64,000 nt of DNA from Polyangiaceae bacterium (GTDB lineage: Bacteria; Myxococcota_A; Polyangia; Polyangiales; Polyangiaceae). The DNA lies in contig JAQSWN010000013.1 of assembly GCA_029266615.1 (NCBI GenBank), positions 1 to 64,000 on the forward strand, given 5' to 3'. This document shows positions 9,147 to 16,404 of this stretch, piece by piece. The notes beneath the pieces are model-generated. The model was not told the DNA's origin, did no database searches, and saw only the letters and a program-made list of their open reading frames with translations. The position numbers were made by a program, and so were the translations under genes. How positions within the stretch are numbered: position 1 is the first letter of the stretch; each line of letters begins with the position of its first letter.

Positions 9147-11402
9147 ATGATGTCGCAGCCGGATGACGTGCGGGGAGCACACGCGGCCGCGTTCACGTCC
9201 TCGCTCTTGATCGCGCAGCAAGTGGCCGGCAAGGCGACGCGGGACGCGCTATTTCTTTCAAGCTTCCATACGTCCAAGCTGCCGATGGCGATGGCGGTGG
9301 GGGCCTTGCTGTCCGTCGCGGGCATCTATTGGCTGTCGCGGTTGATGGTGGCGAAGACACCGGCGCGCGTGATGCCCGTGCTCTTCGGCGTGAGCGCGGT
9401 CGGCTTCTTTGGTGACTGGCTGCTTGCCGGCTCGGCCCCGAAGACGGCAGCGCTGGTGGTCTATTTTCAGACGGCCCTTCTCAGCCCAATCATGATTTCG
9501 ACGTTCTGGTCGCTCATCAACGAGCGATTCGATCCGAGGACGGCGAAGCGGGCGGCGTCCAGGATTGCGGCGGGCGGCACGCTGGGCGGGGTGCTGGGCG
9601 GGCTCGCCGCCTGGCGCGCTTCGACCGTGATCCAGCCGTTGACGATCTTGCTGGTGCTGTCTCTGTTGAACGCGGCTGCCTTGGTTGGCACGTTGGTGAC
9701 GCGCGCCCGGCATGAGGCGGTGGCGCCCGAGAGCACGGAGCTGAGCGATGCCGCCGCGATGGCGTCTCCCCTCGCGACGCTGCGTGACGCGCCATTCTTG
9801 CGCAGCTTGGCGCTATTGGTCGCGCTCGGAGCCGCGATCTCCGCGCTGCTCGACTACGTGTTCAGCGTGGAGGCGACGGCCGCTTACACGGATGGGCAGT
9901 CGCTGCTCTCGTTCTTTTCGTTGTTCTGGTTGGTGGTAGGAGTCATTTCTCTGGTGCTGCAGATGGCGCTGGGCCGCCTGGCGTTGGAGAAGCTCGGCCT
10001 CGCCGTGAACATCACGATCTTGCCGGGACTCATCTTACTAGGCGGAGCGTTCGGTCTTGCGGTCCCGGGGCTCGGTAGTGCATCTCTCCTGCGGGGGGCG
10101 GAGGCGGTGCAACGAAACACCTTGTTCCGTGCGGCCTACGAGCTCCTTTACACACCCATTCCTGAGTCCAGCAAACGCGCCACGAAGGCGGTCATCGACG
10201 TCGGCTGCGATCGGCTCGGCACCGTGGTCGGAAGCGGATTGGTCCTGCTGATGGTGCACTTCCTTCCGGGACCCTCCTCATCTTGGCTCTTGGCCGCGGT
10301 GGTTGGGCTGGCGGCCGTGACGTTGCCGGTCACGCGCCGTTTGCATCTCGGGTACGTGCAAGCCCTCGAGGAGGGCCTGCGTGAAGGCGCGGCGAAGATG
10401 GCGGGCGCTACGAAGCGTGCGGCGCGCAGCGAGCAAGGCCCGCATTCGAGCCGTAGCGGGCAGGGCCAGCGTGAGGAGCTCATCGAGCGAATCGAGGAGC
10501 TGCAGCCCGGCGGCCTATCGGCCTTGGTCGGCGAGCCGCGAGAAGCGGCTAAGGCGCCAGACGTCCCCGCGCCGGGCGCGGCAAACGGCGGTGGGGACGT
10601 GCTCGCCACCGCTCGAGCTCTCGTTGCCGAAGACGCCCAAGAGGTCGAGCGCGCTTTGGGTCGGCTCGAGCCGCGCGACCCCGCTGTCGCATACGCCATC
10701 GTGCTTCTCGGGCATCCGCAGCACCACGGGCGCGCGGTGGAGGCCCTGCGTTCGCACGCGTCGCAACTCACCGGACAGTTACTGGACTCGCTGTTGGATC
10801 CAAACGTCGACTTCGTGATCCGGCGCCGCATCCCCCGGGTGCTGGCGGCCTGCTCGACGCAACGGGCCGCGGACGGATTGCTGCTGGGGATCGCCGACGA
10901 ACGCTTCGAGGTCCGTTACGAATGCGGCTTGGCGCTCGTGAAGCTCACCGACAAAAACCCGGAGATCGTGATCTCCGAGGCGCGGGTGCTGGACGCGATC
11001 CGTCGCGAGGTGGAGAGCGGGCAGGAGCTGGCCGAGCAGTCGGCGGCCCGAGGCGAAGCTGAAGACGGGAGAGCAGAGCAGCAGTCGCTCGTCGAAGGGC
11101 TGGTGCGCGACCGCGTCGAGCGCAGCTTGGAGCACATGTTCACGATCCTGGCGCTCATCCTCGAGCGTGAGCCACTGCGGATGGCGTTTACGGGTCTCCA
11201 CCACGAGGATCAAAAATACCGAGGCACAGCGCTCGAGTACCTGGATACGGTGCTCCCGAGCGAGGTGCGGGAAATTATCTGGCCGTACTTGGGCGAGTCC
11301 GCGCCGCTCGCGAGCGCCCGCCCCGCGAGCGAGCTCCTCGCAGACTTACTGGCGGCCACGAAGTCCTCACAAAAGCCGCTGAGCGCCGATCACGAACACT
11401 AA
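9147..11402 (+). CDS. NTT/MFS-like membrane transporter fused to HEAT repeats
   Basis: From ATG 9147 (or 9150) the product has 751 residues. The first ~410 hold about ten hydrophobic helices in an MFS-like layout, with the conserved-looking QQVAGKATRDALFLS and FWSLINERFDPRTAKR segments resembling ATP/ADP-translocase (Npt) homologues. A polar linker (~420-510) leads to an alpha-helical C-terminal part with HEAT-like repeats (ALRSHASQLTGQLLDSL, RRRIPRVLAACS, RFEVRYECGLALVKL). NTT-HEAT fusions are known in free-living bacteria. Nucleotide transport is inferred from family only. The frame is open further upstream to 8940, but that stretch is not protein-like. Confidence 0.65.
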   Translation: MMSQPDDVRGAHAAAFTSSLLIAQQVAGKATRDALFLSSFHTSKLPMAMAVGALLSVAGIYWLSRLMVAKTPARVMPVLFGVSAVGFFGDWLLAGSAPKTAALVVYFQTALLSPIMISTFWSLINERFDPRTAKRAASRIAAGGTLGGVLGGLAAWRASTVIQPLTILLVLSLLNAAALVGTLVTRARHEAVAPESTELSDAAAMASPLATLRDAPFLRSLALLVALGAAISALLDYVFSVEATAAYTDGQSLLSFFSLFWLVVGVISLVLQMALGRLALEKLGLAVNITILPGLILLGGAFGLAVPGLGSASLLRGAEAVQRNTLFRAAYELLYTPIPESSKRATKAVIDVGCDRLGTVVGSGLVLLMVHFLPGPSSSWLLAAVVGLAAVTLPVTRRLHLGYVQALEEGLREGAAKMAGATKRAARSEQGPHSSRSGQGQREELIERIEELQPGGLSALVGEPREAAKAPDVPAPGAANGGGDVLATARALVAEDAQEVERALGRLEPRDPAVAYAIVLLGHPQHHGRAVEALRSHASQLTGQLLDSLLDPNVDFVIRRRIPRVLAACSTQRAADGLLLGIADERFEVRYECGLALVKLTDKNPEIVISEARVLDAIRREVESGQELAEQSAARGEAEDGRAEQQSLVEGLVRDRVERSLEHMFTILALILEREPLRMAFTGLHHEDQKYRGTALEYLDTVLPSEVREIIWPYLGESAPLASARPASELLADLLAATKSSQKPLSADHEH

Positions 11403-11449
11403 GGGAGTGTCCCTGAATTGGGATCGCTCGCGCGTGTCCGTAAACGCGC

Positions 11450-11544
11450 CCGTGCCTGTGGCCGTGCCCGACGGTCCGTGAGTTACCGTCGGGCCCGTCT
11501 GTTTGGGAGGCCGAGGTTTGTGGCGCGGGCCTGGCCCGCGCGCG
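11450..11544 (+). repeat. Left arm of a ~100-bp imperfect inverted duplication
   Basis: This arm is repeated in opposite orientation at 11757-11861. Shared blocks include GTGCCCGACG, TCCGTRAGTTA, CGTCGG and GGTTTGTGGCGCG. Within this copy CCCGACGG (11467-11474) and CCGTCGGG (11486-11493) form a perfect 8-bp hairpin around the shared TCCGTGAGTTA loop, a REP-like arrangement. It may also terminate the NTT-HEAT transcript. Confidence 0.6.
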
Positions 11545-11548
11545 CCGC

Positions 11549-11742
11549 TGGAAGACCGCGTTCAACGGGTTCGACCGTTGGGCAAGCAAGGGTATCTGGC
11601 AGCGTCGGTTTCGAAACACGACTCAGACGCATTTCCCGTCCCATTGGATTGCCAGGGCTCCTTGCCGGTCATCCCGTCTAATCGCAGCCGCGCCGGTAAA
11701 TTGGCGTACGACAAGCAGCTGTACAAGTCCCGCTCCGAGATC
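11549..11742 (+). mobile_element. IS5-type transposase remnant
   Basis: Two fragments typical of IS5-family DDE transposases survive in different frames. Residues WKTAFNGFDRWASKGIWQR are encoded from 11549. VIPSNRSRAGKLAYDKQL followed by YKSRSEI is encoded at 11668-11742. The intact proteins have about 60-120 residues between these blocks, so there is an internal deletion plus a frameshift. The remnant lies between the two arms of the inverted duplication. It cannot encode an active enzyme. Confidence 0.75.
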
Positions 11743-11756
11743 CCCGCGGCGCCCGC

Positions 11757-11861
11757 GGCGCGCGCTTGCCTGGCACGCGCCACAAACCCAGGCCTACCGG
11801 CCCCCAATACCGCCGACGATAACTTACGGACGCGTCGGGCACGGGCACGGGCACGGGCACG
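11757..11861 (-). repeat. Right arm of inverted duplication, with hexamer tandem tract
   Basis: Read on the minus strand it matches the left arm (11450-11544) with scattered differences; CGCGCCACAAACC at 11776-11788 is the complement of 11514-11526. The outer end has four tandem GGGCAC hexamers (about 11836-11860). CCGACG and CGTCGG again can pair around a TCCGTAAGTTA loop. Confidence 0.6.
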
Positions 11862-11862
11862 T

Positions 11863-12349
11863 CTCGGGATTGATCACCTCTACTGCTCGAAGGCGGCCGG
11901 CGCATACGCCCGCGGAATCGCCGGAGCGAAAAGTCGCCGCGGCCGGCTCGGTCCGGAATCGAGCTAGCGATGGGAGCGACCGCTACTCGCCCCGCGCGCC
12001 GCTCTCGCTGGTCGCGCGAAAAAGCGTTCGCCTCGAAAAAAGGGGCACTCTGTAGACTCAGGCCGCAGTCGCAGAAGTGACTAAGTTTCGCTAACGATTT
12101 CAAGTGCAGCGCGCCGGAAAGTCGATCAGTCGCATCGGTGACCATCACCCGAAGCACGCCCGTGGATTGTCACCGCTGCGACGATGCCGTGATGTGCGAG
12201 CGAGAGCCCGAATTCGTTCAGCAAATTTAGTCTAAACCGCGACATCGTGCCGAGTCTCGAACACCCCTTCTTTTTTAAAATTTCGACAAGCTCGACGCGC
12301 GGCTCGGGACCCCTCGCGTCGCGGCACCGCCCGGCGCCCTAGCGCGGCC
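11863..12349. other. Intergenic stretch without recognised gene
   Basis: About 490 bp between the IS relic and the ccmE-like stop. No frame looks coding. The middle part (12060-12290) is less GC-rich, has a CTTCTTTTTT tract near 12270 and may be leftover transferred DNA. I see no further feature. Confidence 0.4.
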
Positions 12350-12847
12350 TCAGAGAGCGCTGCAGAGCGGGAGCCCATCCAATGAATCCGGCAAGTCTCC
12401 GAATGGTGCGGTGGGCGCCGGTACGTCGTGCGTCGCGCGCGCAAGCACGTCCGAAGCTTGGAAGTCGTGGCACGTGGCGCACACCTGTCCGCCGACGATG
12501 ACCTGAACGTCGCCCTCTGCCGTGCTCCGTAGCGGACGCGGAACGACGCAGCTGGGGAAGCTCACAGCCAGGGTGTGACCCGGCGGTGTCCCCGAAGCCA
12601 CCGCGCGATCGGTCACTCGGAAGCGGACCTCGCACGGCTCCGAGATGCGGCACAGCGAGCCCTTCACCAAATAGCCGTTCAAGAACACGCGCTCGTCCAA
12701 CAACGGACGACGCAGGAACTCGGCGACGCCGAGCTGGAGGGGAGCCACCCCGGTTGCTTGCTGCGGCTCGGAGTGCATCAACCCGAGGAGCGCCGCGCTC
12801 CCCACCGTGGTGAGCATCACGAAAGTAGCGAGCAACTTGCGCTTCAC
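12350..12847 (-). CDS. CcmE-like cytochrome c maturation protein with CxxCH motif
   Basis: The 165-residue protein has an N-terminal membrane anchor (residues 5-23) and a beta-rich OB-fold-like domain. The layout FLRRPLLDERVFLNGYLVKG, SFPSCVVPRPLRS and DVQVIVGG matches CcmE, the periplasmic haem chaperone. The usual C-terminal haem-binding LAKHDENY is only partly kept as LARATHDVP. Instead CATCH, a c-type haem motif, occurs at residues 123-127, and Cys66, Cys72 and Cys100 are extra. It may bind haem covalently in another way or be a redox-active relative. No other ccm gene is nearby, although the octaheme cytochrome (5591-7822) would need such a system. Confidence 0.65.
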   Translation of the reverse strand: MKRKLLATFVMLTTVGSAALLGLMHSEPQQATGVAPLQLGVAEFLRRPLLDERVFLNGYLVKGSLCRISEPCEVRFRVTDRAVASGTPPGHTLAVSFPSCVVPRPLRSTAEGDVQVIVGGQVCATCHDFQASDVLARATHDVPAPTAPFGDLPDSLDGLPLCSAL

Positions 12848-13487
12848 AGCGCTCTCTTATCACGGCGGCTACGTGGGCACGATGCCGCGACGGCCTTCCC
12901 AGCTGCCGTGCTCGCTCAGCGCGCGGAAGCGAAGCGTCGTGAATTCGCGATGTAAATCGCGGCGTTTGCGCTCTCGCATCGCGGCCACGTGGCGCCTTTC
13001 GTCCGCGGTTCCGCCGCGGCCGCGCACCATTGCGAGCATCTCGCGCTGCGTGCGCCACACGGAGATTCGAGCCGAGGGCCATGCAGGTCATGCATTCGGC
13101 GTGGCGGAGACGGGGTACCGTGCGGGACGTTGGGGGGGCCAGCAGGGCGTCGGTGGTCGTGAAGAACGAACCCTCAGCGAGGTGAAAGCTGAAAAGCGCC
13201 ACCCGCGCACGTTAGCCCCGCGTTGCGAACAGCGTCACGAGATCGCGAAATTCGTCCCTGTTCGACTCAAGATGTCGAGGCGGCGACCGTTCCGTGGGGG
13301 GCGGTCGTGAGCGTGCGGAGACGGGTAGGGAGCTGCGAGGGCCGAGCCAGTTCGGCATGGGCCTGATACTGGGGCTGGAGCAGAGGCGCGGCCAAACGCT
13401 CGACGCGTCGGCGCGGAAGACGGCGAAGAAGCTGGCGCGAGCGTCTGCTTTCTGGACTTGAGAGCGCCGAACGTTTTAGCTCACGCC
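12848..13487. other. Intergenic region between ccmE-like and GST genes
   Basis: About 640 bp hold the promoters of the two divergent neighbours. A minus-strand frame at 12869-13060 could encode a 63-residue Arg/Glu-rich peptide (RHVAAMRERKRRDLHREF), and a 34-codon plus-strand frame lies at 13357-13461. Neither has a recognisable family or a good RBS, so both are left uncalled. Confidence 0.35.
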
Positions 13488-14174
13488 ATGAACGAATCCA
13501 CTCACCCGGTCGTCCACCACTTGGAGCATTCGCGCTCGCTGAGGGTGCTGTGGCTGCTCGAAGAGCTAGGGCTACCCTATGAGATGAAGCGCTATGCGCG
13601 CGACAAAAACTTCCGCGCTCCCCCTGAGCTCGAGGCCGTACATCCCCTCGGTCGTTCCCCGGTCGTCGAAGTTGACGGCCATGTGCTCGCCGAGTCCGGC
13701 GCCATCATCGAGTACCTGGTAGAGCGCGCGGGGGGGCAGCTCCAGCCGCAACCGCCGGAGGAGCTTCTTCGCTATCGCTTCTTTCTGCATTACGCCGAGG
13801 GCTCGGCCATGCCGCCGCTCTTGGTGCAGCTGTTGGCCGACAAGATTCGCAGCCAGAAGGTGCCGTTCTTCGTGAAGCCGATCACCCGAAAGATCGCGGA
13901 CGGGCTCCAGCAGAGCTTCTCGGGGCCCGCGATCGCGACGCATTTCGGCTTCGTCGAGAGCGAGCTTTCGAAGCGTCCCTACTTTGCCGGCGCGGGCTTC
14001 TCCGCCGCGGATATTCAGATGATTTATCCGGTCGAAGCGGCGCTGCTGCGCGGCAAGGGAGAGTGGCCGAGCCTCCGCGCCTGGCGTGACCGCGTGAGGG
14101 CTCGACCCGCATTCCAGCGCGCCGAGTCGCGCGGCGGCCCCGCCATGCCTCCGCCGCAAAAGCTCGCTGAGTAA
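13488..14174 (+). CDS. Glutathione S-transferase family protein
   Basis: The 228-residue protein has an N-terminal thioredoxin-like domain (VVHHLEHSRSLRVLWLLEELGLPYE, shown here in part: HSRSLRVLWLLEEL), with NPLG-equivalent HPLGRSPVVEVDG and the ESGAIIEYL glutathione-gamma-Glu site near residue 60. The C-terminal helical domain ends with FSAADIQMIYPVEA, the usual N-capping box region. These enzymes conjugate glutathione or act as peroxidases in the cytoplasm. The active-site Ser of the SRSLR segment is a candidate. ATG 13488 begins exactly where homology begins; the upstream ATG 13458 adds ten residues. Confidence 0.85.
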   Translation: MNESTHPVVHHLEHSRSLRVLWLLEELGLPYEMKRYARDKNFRAPPELEAVHPLGRSPVVEVDGHVLAESGAIIEYLVERAGGQLQPQPPEELLRYRFFLHYAEGSAMPPLLVQLLADKIRSQKVPFFVKPITRKIADGLQQSFSGPAIATHFGFVESELSKRPYFAGAGFSAADIQMIYPVEAALLRGKGEWPSLRAWRDRVRARPAFQRAESRGGPAMPPPQKLAE

Positions 14175-14271
14175 CCAACCGTGAGCTTTACGCCCGCGGC
14201 ACCTCGCTCGGTCGGCCGCGCCCGCGCTCGTTCGAGGAGACTGAACGAAAAGCTTCCGCTACGCTGTGGGC

Positions 14272-14733
14272 ATGACTCCCCGCCGAATTGCGATAGTCGT
14301 GGCGGCGGTGCTGGCTGCGCTGGCAGTGGGAGTGTGGCTGTACCAATCGGACGAGGAGCGCGTGCGTGACGCGGCAGACGCGATCACCCGGGGCGCGAAC
14401 CTAGGACCGCTCGAGCTCACGCGGGCTCTGGAAGAGCACGCGGTGGAGAACGTCACGATAAGCGTGTCGGACTTACCGGAGCCGCTTCAGGGGCGCGGTG
14501 CGATCGTCGCGGCCGCGAGCCGGACGGCCGCGGCCGGGCGCAAGCTGAGCTTTCGAATGCAGCGCGTCGAGGTCTCGGTCGAGGGCAGCCATGCGCGGTT
14601 GAATGCCGAATTCGTGGCCACCTTGCAGCTCGGCTTGCGGGGTCTGAGCCAGTCGCGAAGCGGCGTCGCTCTCTTCCAAAAGATTGACGGCCGCTTCAGA
14701 CTGGTCTCCGCAGAGGTCGGGAGCGAGCGTTAG
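14272..14733 (+). CDS. Membrane-anchored hypothetical protein, possibly NTF2-like
   Basis: About 153 residues: one N-terminal membrane helix (IAIVVAAVLAALAVGVWLY) and a soluble alpha+beta domain. Residues ERVRDAADAI to ARLNAEFVATLQL and ending FQKIDGRFRLVSAEV resemble SnoaL/NTF2-like folds, in which the final strands carry WKI-D-GRWRL-type motifs. No catalytic residue is apparent. A second ATG six bases upstream (14266) is equally possible. Function unknown. Confidence 0.6.
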   Translation: MTPRRIAIVVAAVLAALAVGVWLYQSDEERVRDAADAITRGANLGPLELTRALEEHAVENVTISVSDLPEPLQGRGAIVAAASRTAAAGRKLSFRMQRVEVSVEGSHARLNAEFVATLQLGLRGLSQSRSGVALFQKIDGRFRLVSAEVGSER

Positions 14734-14782
14734 CAGTGATTGGCGAGGGGCTGCTCTGCGCCAGTCGAAGAGGGCGACTCGC

Positions 14783-15019
14783 TCAATCTTTCCGGATCTC
14801 TTCCGCTACCTTCTTGTCGACCTTGTCGATGACTTTGCCCGTCTCGTCGACGGCCTGCTTTGCGCCCTCCTCGACTTTGCGACCGGTCTCTTTGAGGTCC
14901 TTCTTCACCTCTTCGGTGTCGACCTCCTTCACTTCTTCCTTGATGGCTTTTCCGGTGTCGTCACAGGCAAACGAGGCCGTCGCGAGGACGAGCGGAAGCG
15001 TGCGGAGCAGAATGCGCAT
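14783..15019 (-). CDS. Small Lys/Glu-rich coiled-coil lipoprotein
   Basis: A 78-residue protein with a signal peptide ending ATASFAC, then DDTGK. The remainder is a highly charged amphipathic helix (KEEVKEVDTEEVKKDLK, VDETGKVIDKVDKK) with heptad-like spacing. It is likely exported and lipid-anchored or periplasmic, perhaps structural. ATG 15019 was chosen since it directly precedes the signal peptide; longer starts add Arg-rich residues that would spoil it. It is convergent with the preceding gene, 49 bp apart. Confidence 0.65.
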   Translation of the reverse strand: MRILLRTLPLVLATASFACDDTGKAIKEEVKEVDTEEVKKDLKETGRKVEEGAKQAVDETGKVIDKVDKKVAEEIRKD

Positions 15020-15233
15020 GCGCTTCGCCAAGCAAGCTGAGTGCCATCGCGCAATGGCGGAGGTCCCGGGCCACGCGTGTCGCGGTTTGCCCCGACTGCG
15101 CACGAGCGTCACGTCTTTCGCTCGCTGCGGCCCCGTGTCTAACTCGGGTCGAAGCCACCGGGCGGCCCGCTCGACGGATGAGATGCGTGCGCTAGCTTGA
15201 GGCTTTTGTACGCTTCGGCGGCCGAAGCTCCCT

Positions 15234-16022
15234 ATGCCTGAAGGTCATACGCTCCATCGCCTGGCTCGCGACCTCGACAAGGACTTGAAGGGCAAGAAGC
15301 TCGAGGTCTCCTCGCCGCAGGGCCGGTTCGTGGAGGCCGATTCTCTGAGCGGAACGACGCTGCACCGGGCCTTCGCGATCGGGAAGCATTTGTTCCTCGA
15401 GCTGGATCGCGCGCTCGTTCACGTTCACCTCGGCCTGTTCGGCAAGATGAAGCGCAAAAAGGTCGAGCTCCCGCCGCGGGCGAGCGCGCGACTCCGCCTT
15501 ACTTCCGGCGCCGTCGCGTGGGAGCTGACAGGGCCGACGTGCTGCGAATGCCAAACCGCGGAAGAGTTCGAGGCGCTGACAGCGCGCCTGGGCGCGGACC
15601 CGCTCGGAGACGCTCCTCGACCACGCTCGCTTGGCGAGCGACTCCGCCGCTCCAAACGCCCGATCGGCGCGCTCCTTCTCGACCAAACCTTGTTCGCGGG
15701 CATCGGTAACGTGTACCGCGCGGAGATTCTATTTCTCGCCAAGCTCAATCCGGACGCGCCCGGCCGTTCGCTCACGGCGGCGGACGTGGACCGGGTTTGG
15801 CGGCTAGCGAAGGAGCTGCTGAAGCGCGGCGCCGAGCACAATCGCATCGTGACCGTGAAGGGCGGAACCCGTCGTACCAAGCGTGCAGAGGCGCTGTACT
15901 GCTACAAGCGCAGCAGCTGCCGCGTGTGTGAGTCGACCATCGTTCGCAGTATGACGGGCGGCCGCGCGATGTTTCATTGCCCGGAATGTCAGCCGCTCAC
16001 GGCTCCGGTCCCCTCTCGCTGA
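15234..16022 (+). CDS. Fpg/Nei-family DNA glycosylase-AP lyase
   Basis: The 262-residue product begins MPEGHTLHRLARDL: after Met removal Pro1 is the Schiff-base nucleophile and Glu2 the proton donor. AIGKHLFLEL supplies the conserved Lys of the N-terminal domain; LLLDQTLFAGIGNVYRAEILF is the helix-two-turn-helix signature (cited here as FAGIGNVYRAEILF); the C-terminus has a four-Cys zinc finger (CRVCE...CPEC). MPEGH is typical of endonuclease VIII-like (Nei) members more than Fpg (MPELPE). It removes oxidised bases from DNA in base excision repair. Confidence 0.88.
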   Translation: MPEGHTLHRLARDLDKDLKGKKLEVSSPQGRFVEADSLSGTTLHRAFAIGKHLFLELDRALVHVHLGLFGKMKRKKVELPPRASARLRLTSGAVAWELTGPTCCECQTAEEFEALTARLGADPLGDAPRPRSLGERLRRSKRPIGALLLDQTLFAGIGNVYRAEILFLAKLNPDAPGRSLTAADVDRVWRLAKELLKRGAEHNRIVTVKGGTRRTKRAEALYCYKRSSCRVCESTIVRSMTGGRAMFHCPECQPLTAPVPSR

Positions 16023-16404
16023 TGCGAGCGGCACGCCTCCTGGCAGCAGCAACTTTGGGAAGCGGCGCTGCAAAAGCGGCGCGGTAGGGCGGAGTCCGTG
16101 CCGAGCGCCGTGAGGGTAGTCGAGGTCACGAAAGCGCAGCGGATCCAGCTGCAATAGAAATAGGTCGGAGGGCCTTCGGCGGGGCCCAGCCCTCAGCTTA
16201 CAGCCCTGAGCTCACCACTGCCGCCCTTGGAGAAACTCACTAGTTGAAGGCGCGCGTCGAACCACGATGCTCACTCCGGGGGGTGATGGGGCCGAGCAAA
16301 ACCTTCGCTCGTCGGGCTGTCTCATCGCGGGCATGGACGTTGAGGGCGAGCTTTGATACGGATGCGGCGCAGGTGGAGGACTTTCTTTGAGCCGGTCGAG
16401 CAGG
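16023..16404. other. Intergenic leader before the Cys-rich lipoprotein gene
   Basis: About 380 bp with no convincing coding frame. It presumably carries the promoter for the 16405-20264 operon. I did not find a clear sigma-70 hexamer pair or a stable hairpin. Confidence 0.35.

Noticed and set aside
12869-13060. 63-codon minus-strand frame upstream of the ccmE-like gene
   Set aside because: Arg/Glu-rich composition could be a real small protein, but there is no RBS, family or context to support it.
12339-13202. 287-codon minus-strand frame overlapping the ccmE-like gene
   Set aside because: Its product is Arg/Ala-rich and without domain; the overlapping frame gives a CcmE-like protein.
13357-13461. 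34-codon frame before the GST gene
   Set aside because: Too short and without recognisable motif or RBS.
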